The notes under the pieces: generated by a model
What the model saw: only the letters and a program-made list of their open reading frames with translations
Database searches by the model: none
What the model was told of the DNA's origin: nothing
Source of the DNA: Porites lobata
Lineage: Eukaryota > Cnidaria > Anthozoa > Scleractinia > Poritidae
Assembly: GCA_942486035.1 (NCBI GenBank)
Contig: CALNXK010000551.1
Coordinates: forward strand, 1 to 64,000
DNA: 64,000 nucleotides
Direction of reading: 5' to 3'
Position numbers and translations under genes: made by a program
Shown here: positions 37,701 to 45,940 of the stretch, piece after piece
Layout of the letters: each line of letters starts with the position of its first letter
Position numbering within the stretch: the first letter of the stretch is position 1

Positions 37701-38154
37701 CGAAGGATTTTTGAGTTGGTGGTTAATAATTAGGTTAAATGTTTTTGAAATAAGAACCTAACCCGTGCAAAGGAAGTGAAATGGTGTTTATTATTGTTTT
37801 GTGATTTTCGAGTTTATGGTAGACTTAAGACTGAATTCCTTCTTCTAAAATCCTGAAATGCTGTAGCTGAATCCTTCCATATAATAGTACATAATGTTTA
37901 TGTCCCAGAGCTCAGATATAAAATGTTAATGACAAATTCTCTCTGGCGTAGCAGAGTGCGTTTTTAAGCTTGATGATTGGGAAGCCAATCAGCAAATAGG
38001 AATGGCTGGAATTACTTCAGCTTTAAGGCCTCTTATCTTAGGATTTCCTCATTGGACTGTAGTTTCTTATGTTGAGTGTGATGTTGTGCGTGTATTTGTT
38101 TTGTAGGACGATGAAAGGGGGAGAAGGAGATGCTCGTGCTGTATTATCATGTAA
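16780..38154 (+). CDS. PNP-NACHT-LRR receptor with acidic tail and CaaX box (NLR-type immune gene)
   Basis: Predicted cytosolic innate-immune sensor of the NACHT STAND class. Exons: 16752-16804 (ATG at 16780), 20081-20785, 21408-21593, 23212-23268, 24497-26841, 29065-29181, 31132-31266, 31855-31923, 32527-32592, 33083-33112, 34527-34637, 35531-35599, 36989-37054, 37376-37405, 38107-38154 (stop TAA). All junction phases agree, giving about 1352 residues. Order: leader 1-8; phosphorylase fold about 45-305; Ser/Thr linker about 306-324; NACHT with Walker A GRPGIGKT (406-413) and Walker B LILDGYDEY (486-494); winged-helix-type segment ending near FIHKSMQEFLASLF; short ribonuclease-inhibitor-type LRRs about 1000-1100; acidic tail; C terminus RGRRRCSCCIIM. 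AATAAA lies at 38287. The leader and linker joins are inferred from phase and splice consensus. The NACHT exon is certain. Confidence 0.85.
18274..19574. repeat. Direct duplication (about 330 bp) inside the leader intron
   Basis: 18274-18600 and 19242-19574 share CAGTTCCTCAATATGCAAGA-type sequence, CTAAANTGGCAAAGG and a MITE-like end with GTCGACTCC...ATAACTCGAAC. They are direct repeats about 970 bp apart in intron 1 of the PNP-NLR gene. No coding content is seen. Confidence 0.7.
20081..20785 (+). CDS. Phosphorylase-superfamily (PNP/UDP) exon 1 of the NLR gene
   Basis: Residues 9-243 of the NLR. Acceptor GACATTTTAG at 20071-20080; donor GAAG/GTAAGA at 20785. Family features are a buried strand LPIDILLLTVKDCEF, the block VALMTCSEGSSAPHGSLVTV, a Gly-rich strand AVFYVGNCVGLNPE, and LQLGDVVVSSKLTT. 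The region that should read E-M-E-G-E-G before the splice site reads A-F-G-G-E-G (239-244). In this family the Glu of that motif contacts the ribose, so nucleosidase or phosphorylase chemistry is doubtful. The exon enters and leaves in phase 1. Confidence 0.88.
21408..21593 (+). CDS. Phosphorylase-superfamily exon 2 of the NLR gene
   Basis: Residues 244-305. Acceptor TTTTTTCCAG; donor GAAG/GTAGGT. It reads LFAAAHDLKIEWVIVKGISH followed by FADG, then a helix ending MAASLVSNMLKDPFVFEQW. The family signature is I-S-D-x-A-D-G; here the catalytic Asp position is His264. The rest of the fold looks intact. Confidence 0.88.
22060..22535. repeat. Three diverged tandem copies (about 180 bp) in an intron
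   Basis: Successive blocks begin near 22073, 22261 and 22430 with variants of GAATTTCTNCCATGCCCACAAAG and AGATTC...TACCTTCTAGG, separated by poly-T tracts. They lie in the intron between PNP and linker exons and are non-coding. Confidence 0.6.
23212..23268 (+). CDS. Ser/Thr-rich linker exon between PNP and NACHT
   Basis: Nineteen codons, DLSAGKQPSSSTATKQELP, between acceptor TTACTCACAG and donor CCAG/GTACTA, phase 1 on both sides. A similar Ser/Thr-rich exon follows the glycosyltransferase exon of the second gene (55903-55986 or 56007). The exon is short, so support comes from phase agreement with both neighbours. Confidence 0.65.
23321..23710. mobile_element. TTAA-flanked MITE in the NLR intron
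   Basis: Ends AGGGGCTGTGTCACG and CGTGACACAGCTCCT are inverted copies flanked by TTAA on both sides (23317-23320 and 23711-23714). It is 390 bp and non-coding. A TTAA target duplication fits piggyBac- or Kolobok-derived non-autonomous elements. Confidence 0.85.
24497..26841 (+). CDS. NACHT and LRR exon of the NLR gene
   Basis: Single 2345-base exon, acceptor CCTCAACAG, donor CCAC/GTAAGT; enters in phase 1 and leaves in phase 0. It begins DSRCLEECQKQLRSIYETNS (D split across the intron) and PWDQSSAVHIDEIYTQLSWL, a pre-NACHT segment typical of coral NLRs. Then RILVHGRPGIGKTVFTQKA (Walker A), VLLILDGYDEY (Walker B), CCVIITSRD (sensor 1), IPMVLLMLSLAW, and KAVHFIHKSMQEFLASLFLK in the winged-helix part. 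A Ser/Cys patch SSEESSSSCCSKR near 26330-26370 separates NACHT from the LRRs. The LRR part (LKVLDMSFNPLLGAGVDSLI) has only two to three repeats, so the sensor end is short. All nucleotide-binding motifs are intact. Confidence 0.95.
27454..27850 (-). CDS. Unrecognised - strand open frame inside the NLR intron
   Basis: An open frame of about 130 codons on the - strand containing QEYAKELFEAQGNIIYKDIS, QDLICMASVLGKLKTNLCYL and NENHAMDTYAIQW. A possible splice donor (CCT/GTAAGG at about 27591) falls after TAKCLP. Composition is protein-like and helical, vaguely like a TPR pair, but I cannot assign a family. Another - strand frame (28208-27849) lies upstream, without a clear link. It may be a nested gene, a transposon remnant or chance. 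Confidence 0.25.
29065..29181 (+). CDS. First acidic-tail exon of the NLR gene
   Basis: 39 codons, acceptor TTTGTTGCAG, donor GAGCAG/GTTAGT, phase 0 on both sides. It starts DDKGNPKPEHKW and ends DLFPDSSPESAHEQEQ. The start resembles the later DEKGN exons and the end resembles the DLFSDSSSES exons, so this looks like the ancestral fused form of the tail repeat. Confidence 0.75.
29327..29492. mobile_element. Hairpin MITE in NLR tail intron
   Basis: The left arm TATTTTCCAATTGCCCATAA...CCCCCCAAATTTTGCA and the right arm are near-perfect inverted copies of about 50 bp around a short loop. It is non-coding. Confidence 0.85.
29546..29675. mobile_element. Small mariner-like MITE
   Basis: Starts TACAGTAAAAACCCGCGGGT and ends with the inverted match GTGGGTTACAGTTA-type sequence, with AAGAACC / GGTTCTTA inside both ends. 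Likely TA-flanked. Confidence 0.5.
30171..30556. mobile_element. G-rich MITE carrying a nested mariner-like MITE
   Basis: The outer ends are CCCAGGGGGGGGGGGGGTAC and ACCCGGAGTACCCC, of the same type as 40698-41125. Inside, about 30217-30388 is a second element with inverted ends AGTCAACTCTCGCCTTGCGG and GGGCCGGTTGACTGTA. The tail-exon duplication starts inside this nested element (near 30294). Confidence 0.6.
30294..33540 (+). repeat. Tandem tail-exon unit 1 of the NLR gene
   Basis: A 3.2 kb unit with four phase-0 exons: 31132-31266 (acidic Ser-rich), 31855-31923, 32527-32592, 33083-33112. Unit 2 follows directly at about 33541-37885 with the same exons in the same order; introns also align, including the stretch around CACAGGAGTTAAACTTGAAA. 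The 31132 exon holds three copies of a 24-base repeat encoding SDSSSEST; the unit 2 exon holds two. Exon peptides include NDGEVIETEEETPLYES, EMENQTSESQVLPELEQL and DEKGNLELDN. Confidence 0.88.
32632..32788. mobile_element. MITE, AGGGCCTGTTTACATG family, copy 1
   Basis: Inverted ends AGGGCCTGTTTACATG and CATGTAAACAGGCCCT. Both halves contain GGGGACCCCAGGTA / ACCTGGGGTCCCCC. It sits in a tail intron of unit 1 and is absent from the matching intron of unit 2, so it inserted after the duplication or was lost there. A second copy is at 39663-39848. Confidence 0.85.
33541..37885 (+). repeat. Tandem tail-exon unit 2 of the NLR gene
   Basis: Second copy with exons 34527-34637 (AIPRNPLLLPESSDLFSDSS then SESTSDSSSESEMELEQ), 35531-35599, 36989-37054 and 37376-37405, all phase 0. 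It is longer than unit 1 mainly because of additional sequence at about 35840-36520 and a repeated GGTATTCNGCGGGCG element at 36720-36890. Exon sequences differ from unit 1 mostly by substitutions and keep frame, as expected for coding copies. Confidence 0.88.
36720..36890. repeat. Clustered small repeats with GGTCTCTTTTCCCTGGTATT
   Basis: Three successive copies of a short GGTCTCTTTTCCNTGGTATTCGGCGGGCG unit, the last followed by an inverted end GAGGCCTCTGCTAGCA. A single copy is in unit 1 at about 32355-32425. Confidence 0.7.
38107..38154 (+). CDS. Last NLR exon with C-terminal CaaX prenylation box
   Basis: Acceptor TTTGTTTTGTAG; fifteen codons, DDERGRRRCSCCIIM, then TAA at 38152-38154, in phase 0 with the tail exons. 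The last four residues C-I-I-M fit the CaaX consensus (Met last favours farnesyl transfer). Two extra cysteines just upstream could be palmitoylated and R-G-R-R-R gives a basic patch, as in Ras-type membrane anchors. Membrane attachment is inference. A poly(A) signal AATAAA follows at 38287. Confidence 0.8.
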   Translation, partial: DDERGRRRCSCCIIM

Positions 38155-39662
38155 ATTACTGTGCAAGTTAAACAGGAATATTTAATATGATCCAACTTTC
38201 TGGAGTAAATTTTTAGACACTTAGGTTCTCGTCTTCAATTGTGTTTTAACTAAAAGAGTTGAGAGAGTCCTGGAACAGAAAATGACAATAAATTTCGCAA
38301 AAACATGGGCGGATCCAGGGGAGGGGGGGGATTGGGTTGCTAACCACCCTTGTTCAGAACAGTTCACCAAAAAATATACCAAAATACAATACGTGGAAAA
38401 ACATACCTAAATACATGGCTCCCAAAGAAATCGAGAAAACTACCGGTGACAATATCTTTCCTTGCTGTAATCTTCTCAGGAAAAGAGGGCACATTATGAG
38501 CTCTGTGCTCTTATTCCTCAAGTAATCACCTCTAAGTCTCAAGAAACCACAGTAGAACTCAGGCGCGGATCCACAACGGTTTGCAACTTTTTACGAAAAT
38601 CGGTCATAAATAGATATATTTTAAATGGAAAAACATTCGAAGTTGAATACTTGCTAATGTTCTGTCTGAATGACTCAGAAACCCAGAAATGAGGGAGCTT
38701 GAGGGAGTAAAAAATTTCAAACATTTCCCGGGGGAGCATCCCTTCCAGACCCCACTAGAAGCGTGCGCCTTAGTAGGCGCTCTTTTAGGAAATCCGTCAG
38801 CATGTATTCTAGATCGGCGTCTGGAACTTGCTCAAGTATTGCATGAAAAGTGGGACCATCTGATACTCTCCCCGTTATCTTTCGTTAGTCAGGAACTGTT
38901 TCCATGAATGAACCAATGGAAGCGACAGGCAACGCCGTATTATGAATCCATCTCGGTCTCCTCACAGACATATAACACGCAGACAACATCTTCTTCCCAA
39001 ACGTGAGGGAACGTCTAAAAATTCTCGCCATTTTGCCTCTGGAAAGCACGGAGGGGTCGCAACTCAATGACCGCGGAACGACTCTCAGATTTGGCCGTCA
39101 TCGCTGGCCATGTATGCAAATGCAGTTACCATCGATAGAAGCGTGGCTTGTGAGAAATTTGTGGCCCTGCACCCTAGACGAATGACGGCGTCTTTGCTTT
39201 TGGCCGACTAGGTTAGTAGGGTATTTCTTTACGCTCTACTTCTTCTATTTTGTGGCGTTTCAAGAGTTTACAATGTTACAGTCTCCAAATCGCCATGTTT
39301 TGGGGTAAACGTAGGACAACGTAAAATAAATTAACGAATAGTTTCGAGTATAGTTTGGTTATCAGCCACCCCCCATTAAAAAATCCTGGATCCCCCCTGA
39401 AAATTGACTGGTGCACTTCGCAAAAACAAAAGAAAACTCGGAAACGACTAAGAATCGTATGCCACTTCTGCAAAGATGGCTTCCCAAGAAACAAGGACTC
39501 AGTTGAACAAATTAATATGTTGTTTTTTCTTTCGTTGTGCGATTACTGGATTTCGAATAATTTTGTCACTTTCTGTTTCACGATCCTTTGTCTTTTGACA
39601 GTATCGAGTAACGTTAACCTTAGCTACTAACAATATCGCATTAGCTACTGTAGTACGATTTA

Positions 39663-39848
39663 GGGCCTGTTCACGTGAAGGTGGGGGAGCTCCGGTAGGT
39701 GGGGTAACCCGCTCAGGTCAGATAACCCGCCTGTCCATAAAATCTCTCTTTTTTTAAAATTTGATCACGTTTACATGACAGGTGGGGTGACCCGCCACAT
39801 GTTACCTCACCTACCTGGGGTCCTCCACCTCCATGTAAAAAGGCCCTT
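39663..39848. mobile_element. MITE, AGGGCCTG...ACATG family, copy 2
   Basis: Ends AGGGCCTGTTCACGTG and CATGTAAAAAGGCCCT. It shares GGTAGGTGGGGTAACCCGC-type interior with the copy at 32632-32788. Confidence 0.8.
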
Positions 39849-40697
39849 AGCAAGAAACAGGGAAAAATAACAAAAAGACCAATCAGAAAATTCATCTCGT
39901 ATTGCTAATCAGAACGCACCGGCAAAGCTGGCGTCAGCAGAAGTACAAATAAGGCGTAAACGTTATAACGCAACAATAGAAACGGTACCATCTTTGATAG
40001 GAGCATGCGCGTTTACTGGTATACTGGTGTACATCATTCTGACATAATCCTTTTCAAAAAAAACGGCGTTTTCATCCATTGACACGACTACAGCAAAACA
40101 GCGTTGAGGAGTCATGGACAAAAAATATTTTTCTGGTCAACACTCGTTTGGTTCACTGGCCACAGAAACCAGTTTTGAAAGCAGCATTTTTGTTCAACAC
40201 ATTAGAAAACATCGTAGATATAAGTATGCATATCTATACTGTATTCTTTTTTAGCGTAATAGCGCTACCAGCGATCTTGAGCAACTACGAGCGACGATCT
40301 CTAAGATCTTAAATTTCTTCATTAGGGATCGTCACAACTTTGATTCGTCGGAAATACCCATTGATAGTCTCACGCTTTGAGCGAACCTTCTTGGAACCAA
40401 GATACAGCGTGTCATGAATTAATAAGTATCTTTAAGCTTTATGTTTTCAACTCAATGCTTGTGTTGAACTACGCTAAAATTGGTTTAAACTGAAATGATA
40501 TATGGCTGAAGTGACAAACTGTTTCATTTTTAATTAATACATCCAGTGCCAGCTGTACGGATTGAATTTCTAGTTTCACCCATGTATTCATGTTAGGCAA
40601 ACTCTGCGACAGGTAGATGTCGTGTCGTGTCGTGTTTTTACTTACTAAAATAAAAGTTTAACTTGCAATTTTAGCAGAGTTTCTTCTTGTGTTTGTG

Positions 40698-41125
40698 CCC
40701 GGGGGGGGTACTCCTAGGAGTTCTTGGTGGGGGTGTGCCGCCCGGTTCTTCAAATCCTGACCCGATTTCAGACCAAAAAATGTAATTTTCCACAGCCGTT
40801 TTCAGACTAGACCTCTAAAATCCATACCCGTTTTCATACCTGGCCTTTAGGCAGAAATTATGTTATCATTACTTAGATTAGAGCGCAAACAAAAAAATTA
40901 TTCAAATCTATTTCGAATTCGCATATTTCTCTTTCTTTCTTACTCATTTGGAATTGAAGCGATAAATACGTTCAAACACTCCGTAGTTCGCTATAAATCC
41001 AAGCCCGATTCCAGACTAAAATGGGCAAAGTGTTTACCAGTTTTCAGACCAAAACAGCGCAAAAACCCTACCCGATGGGGCGGCACATAACTATATGGCT
41101 TATATATGGGGGTACTCCCCCCGGG
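40698..41125. mobile_element. G-rich MITE (CCCGGGGGGGGTACTCC ends)
   Basis: Left end CCCGGGGGGGGTACTCC and right end GGGGTACTCCCCCCGGG are inverted copies. The interior has repeated TTTTCAGACC and CCCGNTTTCAGAC blocks. It is the best preserved of the three copies in the window. The interior open frame at 40860-41090 is not taken as a gene. Confidence 0.8.
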
Positions 41126-42301
41126 TGTTTGTGGTAACCTTTGGACAGATACAAATTGGCACCCGCCTCGCCCTCATTCTACATGCCGCTGACCTGGATC
41201 TCGTATTACTGCCATGACTTTGATTAATTTTACCAGTTGTATTCTTGTATTGAGATTTTAACATGATAACTAGCCTGCATGTTTCAGGCGTTCACTGAGG
41301 GGAGTGCGGCGTGACGTCACGCTGTTTTTCCTGCTCACATCACCTTGCGCCGTCATCAAAACATGCTACACGATGACAGACGTTTGAAGGAGCGCGACTT
41401 CACTTCAGTTAAGAGTGACGTTTTCGTAGCCGTCGCCTTCATTGTTGCTTAAGCTCCTTATTCTTTCCACTGATCGCAAAGGTTTGCCATATAATCAAAT
41501 TAGTTAAGTCAAATCCTGCCACACTGTTTATAAAAAGTAAAACGATTTTAAACTCAACGTGTGAAAACAAATAAACAATAAATAACCCGCACCTTTTTCG
41601 ATGCTGCATAAAGGCTGCTCTTGACAGAGGATGATCTCGCGTGAAGTGCTGCGAGTAGAATGGCAAATGCCCCAATATTAAAACTCGAAGGAACATAATA
41701 GCTGGGGGTGTTACTGCAAAACACAGTGAATATGGCTTTCTTTTTTGTTGTTCCGTTCCGTTTAGTTTACTTTGGCCTTGTGAGAAGCTATGGCCATTAA
41801 TTCTAGAGTTATTAGTCAAAGCTGCAGTTAACAGCGTATCAATGATATCTTAACTCCAAACAGTGGAAGTGGCAATCTTAAATTTGAAGTACCTTGCTTA
41901 GCTTTAGCAATTTTTTCTCTTTTGACTACGATCAATACAGCACAACACCCGTAAGAGTAACCAAAGCCAAATTGTGATTTAACCAGTACGTTGATTTGCG
42001 CGTTCTTTATGAGTGAAATCAACCGGTTTTTACTACATAGTGTCCCATTTGTCAAAATGACATGGCTATAAACAACAAAAAAACATCATCAGACTGAAAT
42101 GGGGGTGTTACTGCAAAACACACAGTGCTCCACCAAGTGCTCTATCTAAATAGAAGTGCTTAGCTTGTCTCATTAATGTAAGGATGTCAAAAAAAAAAAC
42201 AAAGAAGAACGACTTTCACCTCAAAACACGCGCGTGCGTGTATAATAGTTTTTTAAAATATACGTCAAAACACCAAATTTACACGTGCAAATCACGCCTT
42301 T

Positions 42302-42685
42302 TTGTACATCTCTTTGCCATCACTGCGACTGCATTACTACGACGTGAAGCTGCCTAATAATATTATGCTTTATGGAGGACGTGCGAACACTGAGCGACCA
42401 CGAAATTTTCTTTCTGTATCTGAACTTGGATATACGTGGTTGTTTATAGGAGTTCTACTTCAGGAAAGTTCGCCAACATTTGACAAAGTAAGTGAGTTGG
42501 CGACAAAGTTAGCTAAAGTTGGTGAGCTGCTACATGACCCCAATTTCATAACTTTCGACCGCGTGTTCTTAGACAAGAACCTTGGTCCAGTAGATTCCAT
42601 TTACCAGCGCTTTGGAAACTCCAGATTTTGGGATTTCATTTCTTTATCGCGCGCAAAATTCAAAGTCGGGTTTCAGCCAAAGTAA
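42302..42685 (+). CDS. Unrecognised open frame of about 120 codons
   Basis: Contains KVSELATKLAKVGELLHDPN and FDRVFLDKNLGPVDSIYQRF, which look protein-like and helical, and ends in TAA at 42683-42685, just before a hairpin MITE. There is no clear start context or splice sites and I know no family for it. It may be a fragment of a decayed gene. Confidence 0.25.
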   Translation: MYISLPSLRLHYYDVKLPNNIMLYGGRANTERPRNFLSVSELGYTWLFIGVLLQESSPTFDKVSELATKLAKVGELLHDPNFITFDRVFLDKNLGPVDSIYQRFGNSRFWDFISLSRAKFKVGFQPK

Positions 42686-42696
42686 TCAAGTTTTGC

Positions 42697-42907
42697 TATT
42701 GACCACTCCAGAAAATACCATAACATACCGTAATACTGTTTGTTGGTCATTCCGAAAAATTTTGCATAAGCACTGTTTTTCAGTTTCTCTTGGGAGTTAA
42801 ATGGCCCCAAGAGAAACTGAAAAACAGTGCTTATGCAAAATTTTTCGGAATGACCAACAAACAGTATTATGACTAAAATGTTATGGTATTTTCTAAAGTG
42901 GTCAATA
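42697..42907. mobile_element. Near-perfect hairpin MITE
   Basis: Inverted arms of about 95 bp: TATTGACCACTCCAGAAAAT at the left and the matching reverse complement ending AGTGGTCAATA at the right, with a loop of about 10 bases near GGGAGTTAAATGGCCC. Arms are almost identical, suggesting recent origin. It is non-coding. Confidence 0.9.
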
Positions 42908-43134
42908 TGGATTTCAATCAGATCTAAACGGGAATTGGCGTTCTCTATTTTTAATTGTATCTCTAATTTCAATATTCATTACTTCTGTAAATCTAAGTAA
43001 TAACGCCGTAAGTGTGTGATACTAACTCACATCCGGGATTTTCGCAAAGCAAAAGATCCGTCTTGTATTGAACGGTTTGGCAACAAAGGGAGAAACTGAA
43101 AATAAGTTTTCTTCAGCCGCCTTTAGCTACAATC

Positions 43135-43813
43135 ATGTCAGATTTATTTGGAGCTGGTTCGGAACATTTGGATTAGAGCAGTGATTTAGGGGTAAGCAAG
43201 CCATTTACTTTTGCTAGCTTGTTTGAAAACAACACTCAGTACTTGCCGACCACTTAGTGAAGTAAAAATTATGCTTGAAGTATTAATTTAACTTAAGTTT
43301 TATGTTTATAAAAATGACAGCAATGTTAACATTTTCTACTTGAGATTGTTTCCCGCCCAGTGGATGAACGGTTTACAGACAGTGGCCGATCCAGACCTTT
43401 AGATAAGGTGGGGATCCGGTCTTCCAGACTCTGAGATAAAGAGCGGGGGGGGGGGAAGGGGGCTGGGTCGGTCTCTTTTGGTCTAAAAATAAGCCGGGGG
43501 CGGGCCCCTCTCCTGGATCCGGTACTAATAGGAAATGTTCAATCCACAAAATAAAACCAGCCAAATGGAAAGCTTGACGCTTGTGTAAAAAGCAAACAAA
43601 CAAATCGAAAAAACTGGTTGGGTTAATTTACAGGAACTCTCGTAAAGTCTTACCTAAACTTAATTAAGCTTAAGATCCGTGACCTTTGTTTAAAAACAGA
43701 AATACGAAGGAGAGAAAAACGACCTCGGAGAAAGGCATGGATATGGAAAAGCTGTTCTACGAAATGGTGATATTTTCGAAGGAAACTATGCCAATGGAAA
43801 ACAACATGGAAAG
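43135..43813 (+). pseudogene. RSPH1-like (radial spoke head 1, MORN repeat) 5' remnant
   Basis: Exon 1, 43135-43191, from ATG reads MSDLFGAGSEHLD, then TAG, then SSDLG and a donor GGG/GTAAGC. Exon 2, 43700-43813, after acceptor TTTAAAAACAG, reads KYEGEKNDLGERHGYGKAVL and RNGDIFEGNYANGKQHGK before GTTAAT. Phases match. The MSDLG start, EGxRNxxGERHG and NGDxFEGxYxNGKxHG are the beginning of RSPH1, an axonemal radial-spoke protein of motile cilia with about six MORN repeats. Only the first repeats are present, no further MORN exon follows, and codon 14 is a stop, so I call it a partial duplicate that has decayed. The complete gene is presumably elsewhere. Confidence 0.7.
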
Positions 43814-43906
43814 GTTAATATTTTAATAGGATTTCTACGTTAGTAAGCTTACTACTTATAACAGAAAAATTTAAATATAAATATGCCTTAGAATCGTGGA
43901 TTTCTA

Positions 43907-44066
43907 TACCCTAGGTACCAGAGGTTTTTTCTCGCGTGCGGACGGGGAGCTTCGTTTCGTCGGCCCAGGCCGAAGACACGAGCAGCGAAGCTTTTCGCGC
44001 GGGTCACTTTTTAAGACAAGACCGAAACCGGAAACCGCGCATGAAAAGCCTCTGGCACCCAGGGTA
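43907..44066. mobile_element. MITE with 9-bp target duplication (MuDR-like)
   Basis: Ends TACCCTAGGTACCAGAGG and CCTCTGGCACCCAGGGTA are inverted copies. GGATTTCTA occurs immediately on both sides (43898-43906 and 44067-44075). A 9-bp duplication fits Mutator-type elements. It is non-coding. Confidence 0.85.
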
Positions 44067-44224
44067 GGATTTCTACAGAATTGACGCCTGAAAATCTATT
44101 TTACAAGGCAAAAATGAAAATATTCAAAAAGTGTATTGCATCGGCTTGTGTATCTGTTTACCGTGAGATTTTTGTGCCTCATCGTGAAACCGTGAGATTG
44201 TCCTCAAAACCGTGAGACTTGAGA

Positions 44225-45940
44225 GGTCTGGAAGAGCTGTAAATTGATTACAGTCATCAAGTTCTGCCCCAAATTGTCGAATGGAAGAGAAATGCTGTGG
44301 TTTCTAACATGCCTAATTTTAGAGTAAAGCATTCCCTATCATTAAGACCAAAATTTGTAAAATCTATTTGCAATTTTACAAAAGCCTAAAAGGCTAAAAC
44401 AACTGACATACCCCCCCCCCCCACCCTTCCACCACCTTCCCTTGTCAGCTGGCTGCTTAGTTATAAACATCGCGCAATTTCAGATGTTGTAACGAAATCC
44501 ACACAATCAATTATATGATTCTCCTTCTAAGACAGGTCACAGTGATAATACTTCAAGATGTCGTTAAATCATGTTGCTTATTTCACAGGAAAGTATAGCA
44601 TTAAGGGACTTATCGTCATTCACTTCATTTTCTTGAGAGTTTAACACACTTAAAACCAAAAAAACAGTTTCGTACTGCGTTTCGTATTGCTCTCGGTGTT
44701 TGGGAGAACTTAAAGTATTACGGGATACATTGCTACCCCCACTGGCCAACACCTGAAAAGTGTGTCACTTAAAATTACTCTTTCCTTAGCATAACATTAC
44801 ATAACGTTATGTGCACAGTTGAACAGCTTTCAATAACGATCCGTTGTTTCGCTCCAAAATATTGCGCGTGATTCCGGCCCAGACGTTGACGTCATTTAAT
44901 TTAAATATAATTACTGCATAAAACATCGCACCCTAAGGCAGCGCCCACTAAATCTTCTTCCTGACATATGTCTCGGTTACCAAGGCAGGAAAGAGCTTCA
45001 ATATCTTCTATGCGTTGCTAACTGGTCGGTTTTCCAAGTTTTAATTTGTCTTAAATCAAAGAAGGAGAAATCGGGTACCTTAGTATTATCGCATATCGCT
45101 GGCTCTTGATGTACCCATTCGTCATTTATGTTTAGCCATACATTTGGACCGCCCAGTGACGCCGGTAAGAGCAGACTTTCGCAAACTCGAATGTTCACTT
45201 TAGAAACTTTAAAGTTTAAGGAAGTAACGAATAAGCAGAGAATGAACGGCACGCAATTACTTCTTTATTTGTGGCTATTTTTGTCACTAGATAGTACCTG
45301 CAGTGTATGCTTTAGGCCGGGTAAATCGTGACATTAATGAGGAAAATGAATGTCTTAACAAATTTGCAAGCTACTAACAAAACTGATTCTGTCCAACACT
45401 GCTCGCAACTTTTCATGATGCTTCTTCTCGAACTCATTAACTTCAAACTGCAAAAGAATTTTTCTGTGAAAAGATGGTCACTAAACTTAAAATTGGCAGC
45501 TGAAGATCAATGACCGTAGTGACCGTACATACATACATACATACATACATACATACATAATCTTTATTTAAACACGATAATTTTTAACGCTATAAAAGCT
45601 TGTGGGGTCGTGTGTTTAAGAATTAAACTAACCTAATCTACATCACAGTCTTTCAATAAGTCCGGCTTTAATATTGTTCTCGGTCTTTAACAGACTTCTG
45701 TTTCGTTCGGAGCGCAAATCAACAAAGCTGCAAGTTCTTTTAATTAAAATATATCAATTGTCCCCGATCAATTGTGTTGCAAATAAAATGCAACAGTGAC
45801 AACATAAAGGTGAAAAATTGATCTTCACTTATGCGTCGCTTAATTCAGTCAACCCCTTACTTTACAAATTTAACTGATTTAATCGCGTGTTTCTATTCTG
45901 GATTCATTCTTGGTAAATTAGTCCGTTTTTCCCACGGGAT
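44225..45940 (+). repeat. Copy B: orphan truncated copy of the NLR upstream segment
   Basis: Matches copy A 14240-15835 and copy C 46530-47990, e.g. GAATGGAAGAGAAATGCTGTGG, GATTCCGGCCCAGACGTTGACGTCATT, GCCCAGTGACGCCGGTAAG. It stops before the TATA-like box, UTR exon and leader exon, and no NLR coding sequence follows, so it cannot drive a gene in the same way. Confidence 0.85.
45526..45559. repeat. TACA microsatellite
   Basis: About eight TACA/ACAT units inside copy B. Confidence 0.95.

Larger units (their letters stand above)
38155..43130. other. Repeat-rich stretch between the NLR and the MORN remnant
   Basis: It starts with the presumed NLR 3' UTR. Only MITEs (39663-39848, 40698-41125, 42697-42907) and one unrecognised open frame (42302-42685) stand out. 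No splice-supported gene was found on either strand. Confidence 0.55.
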
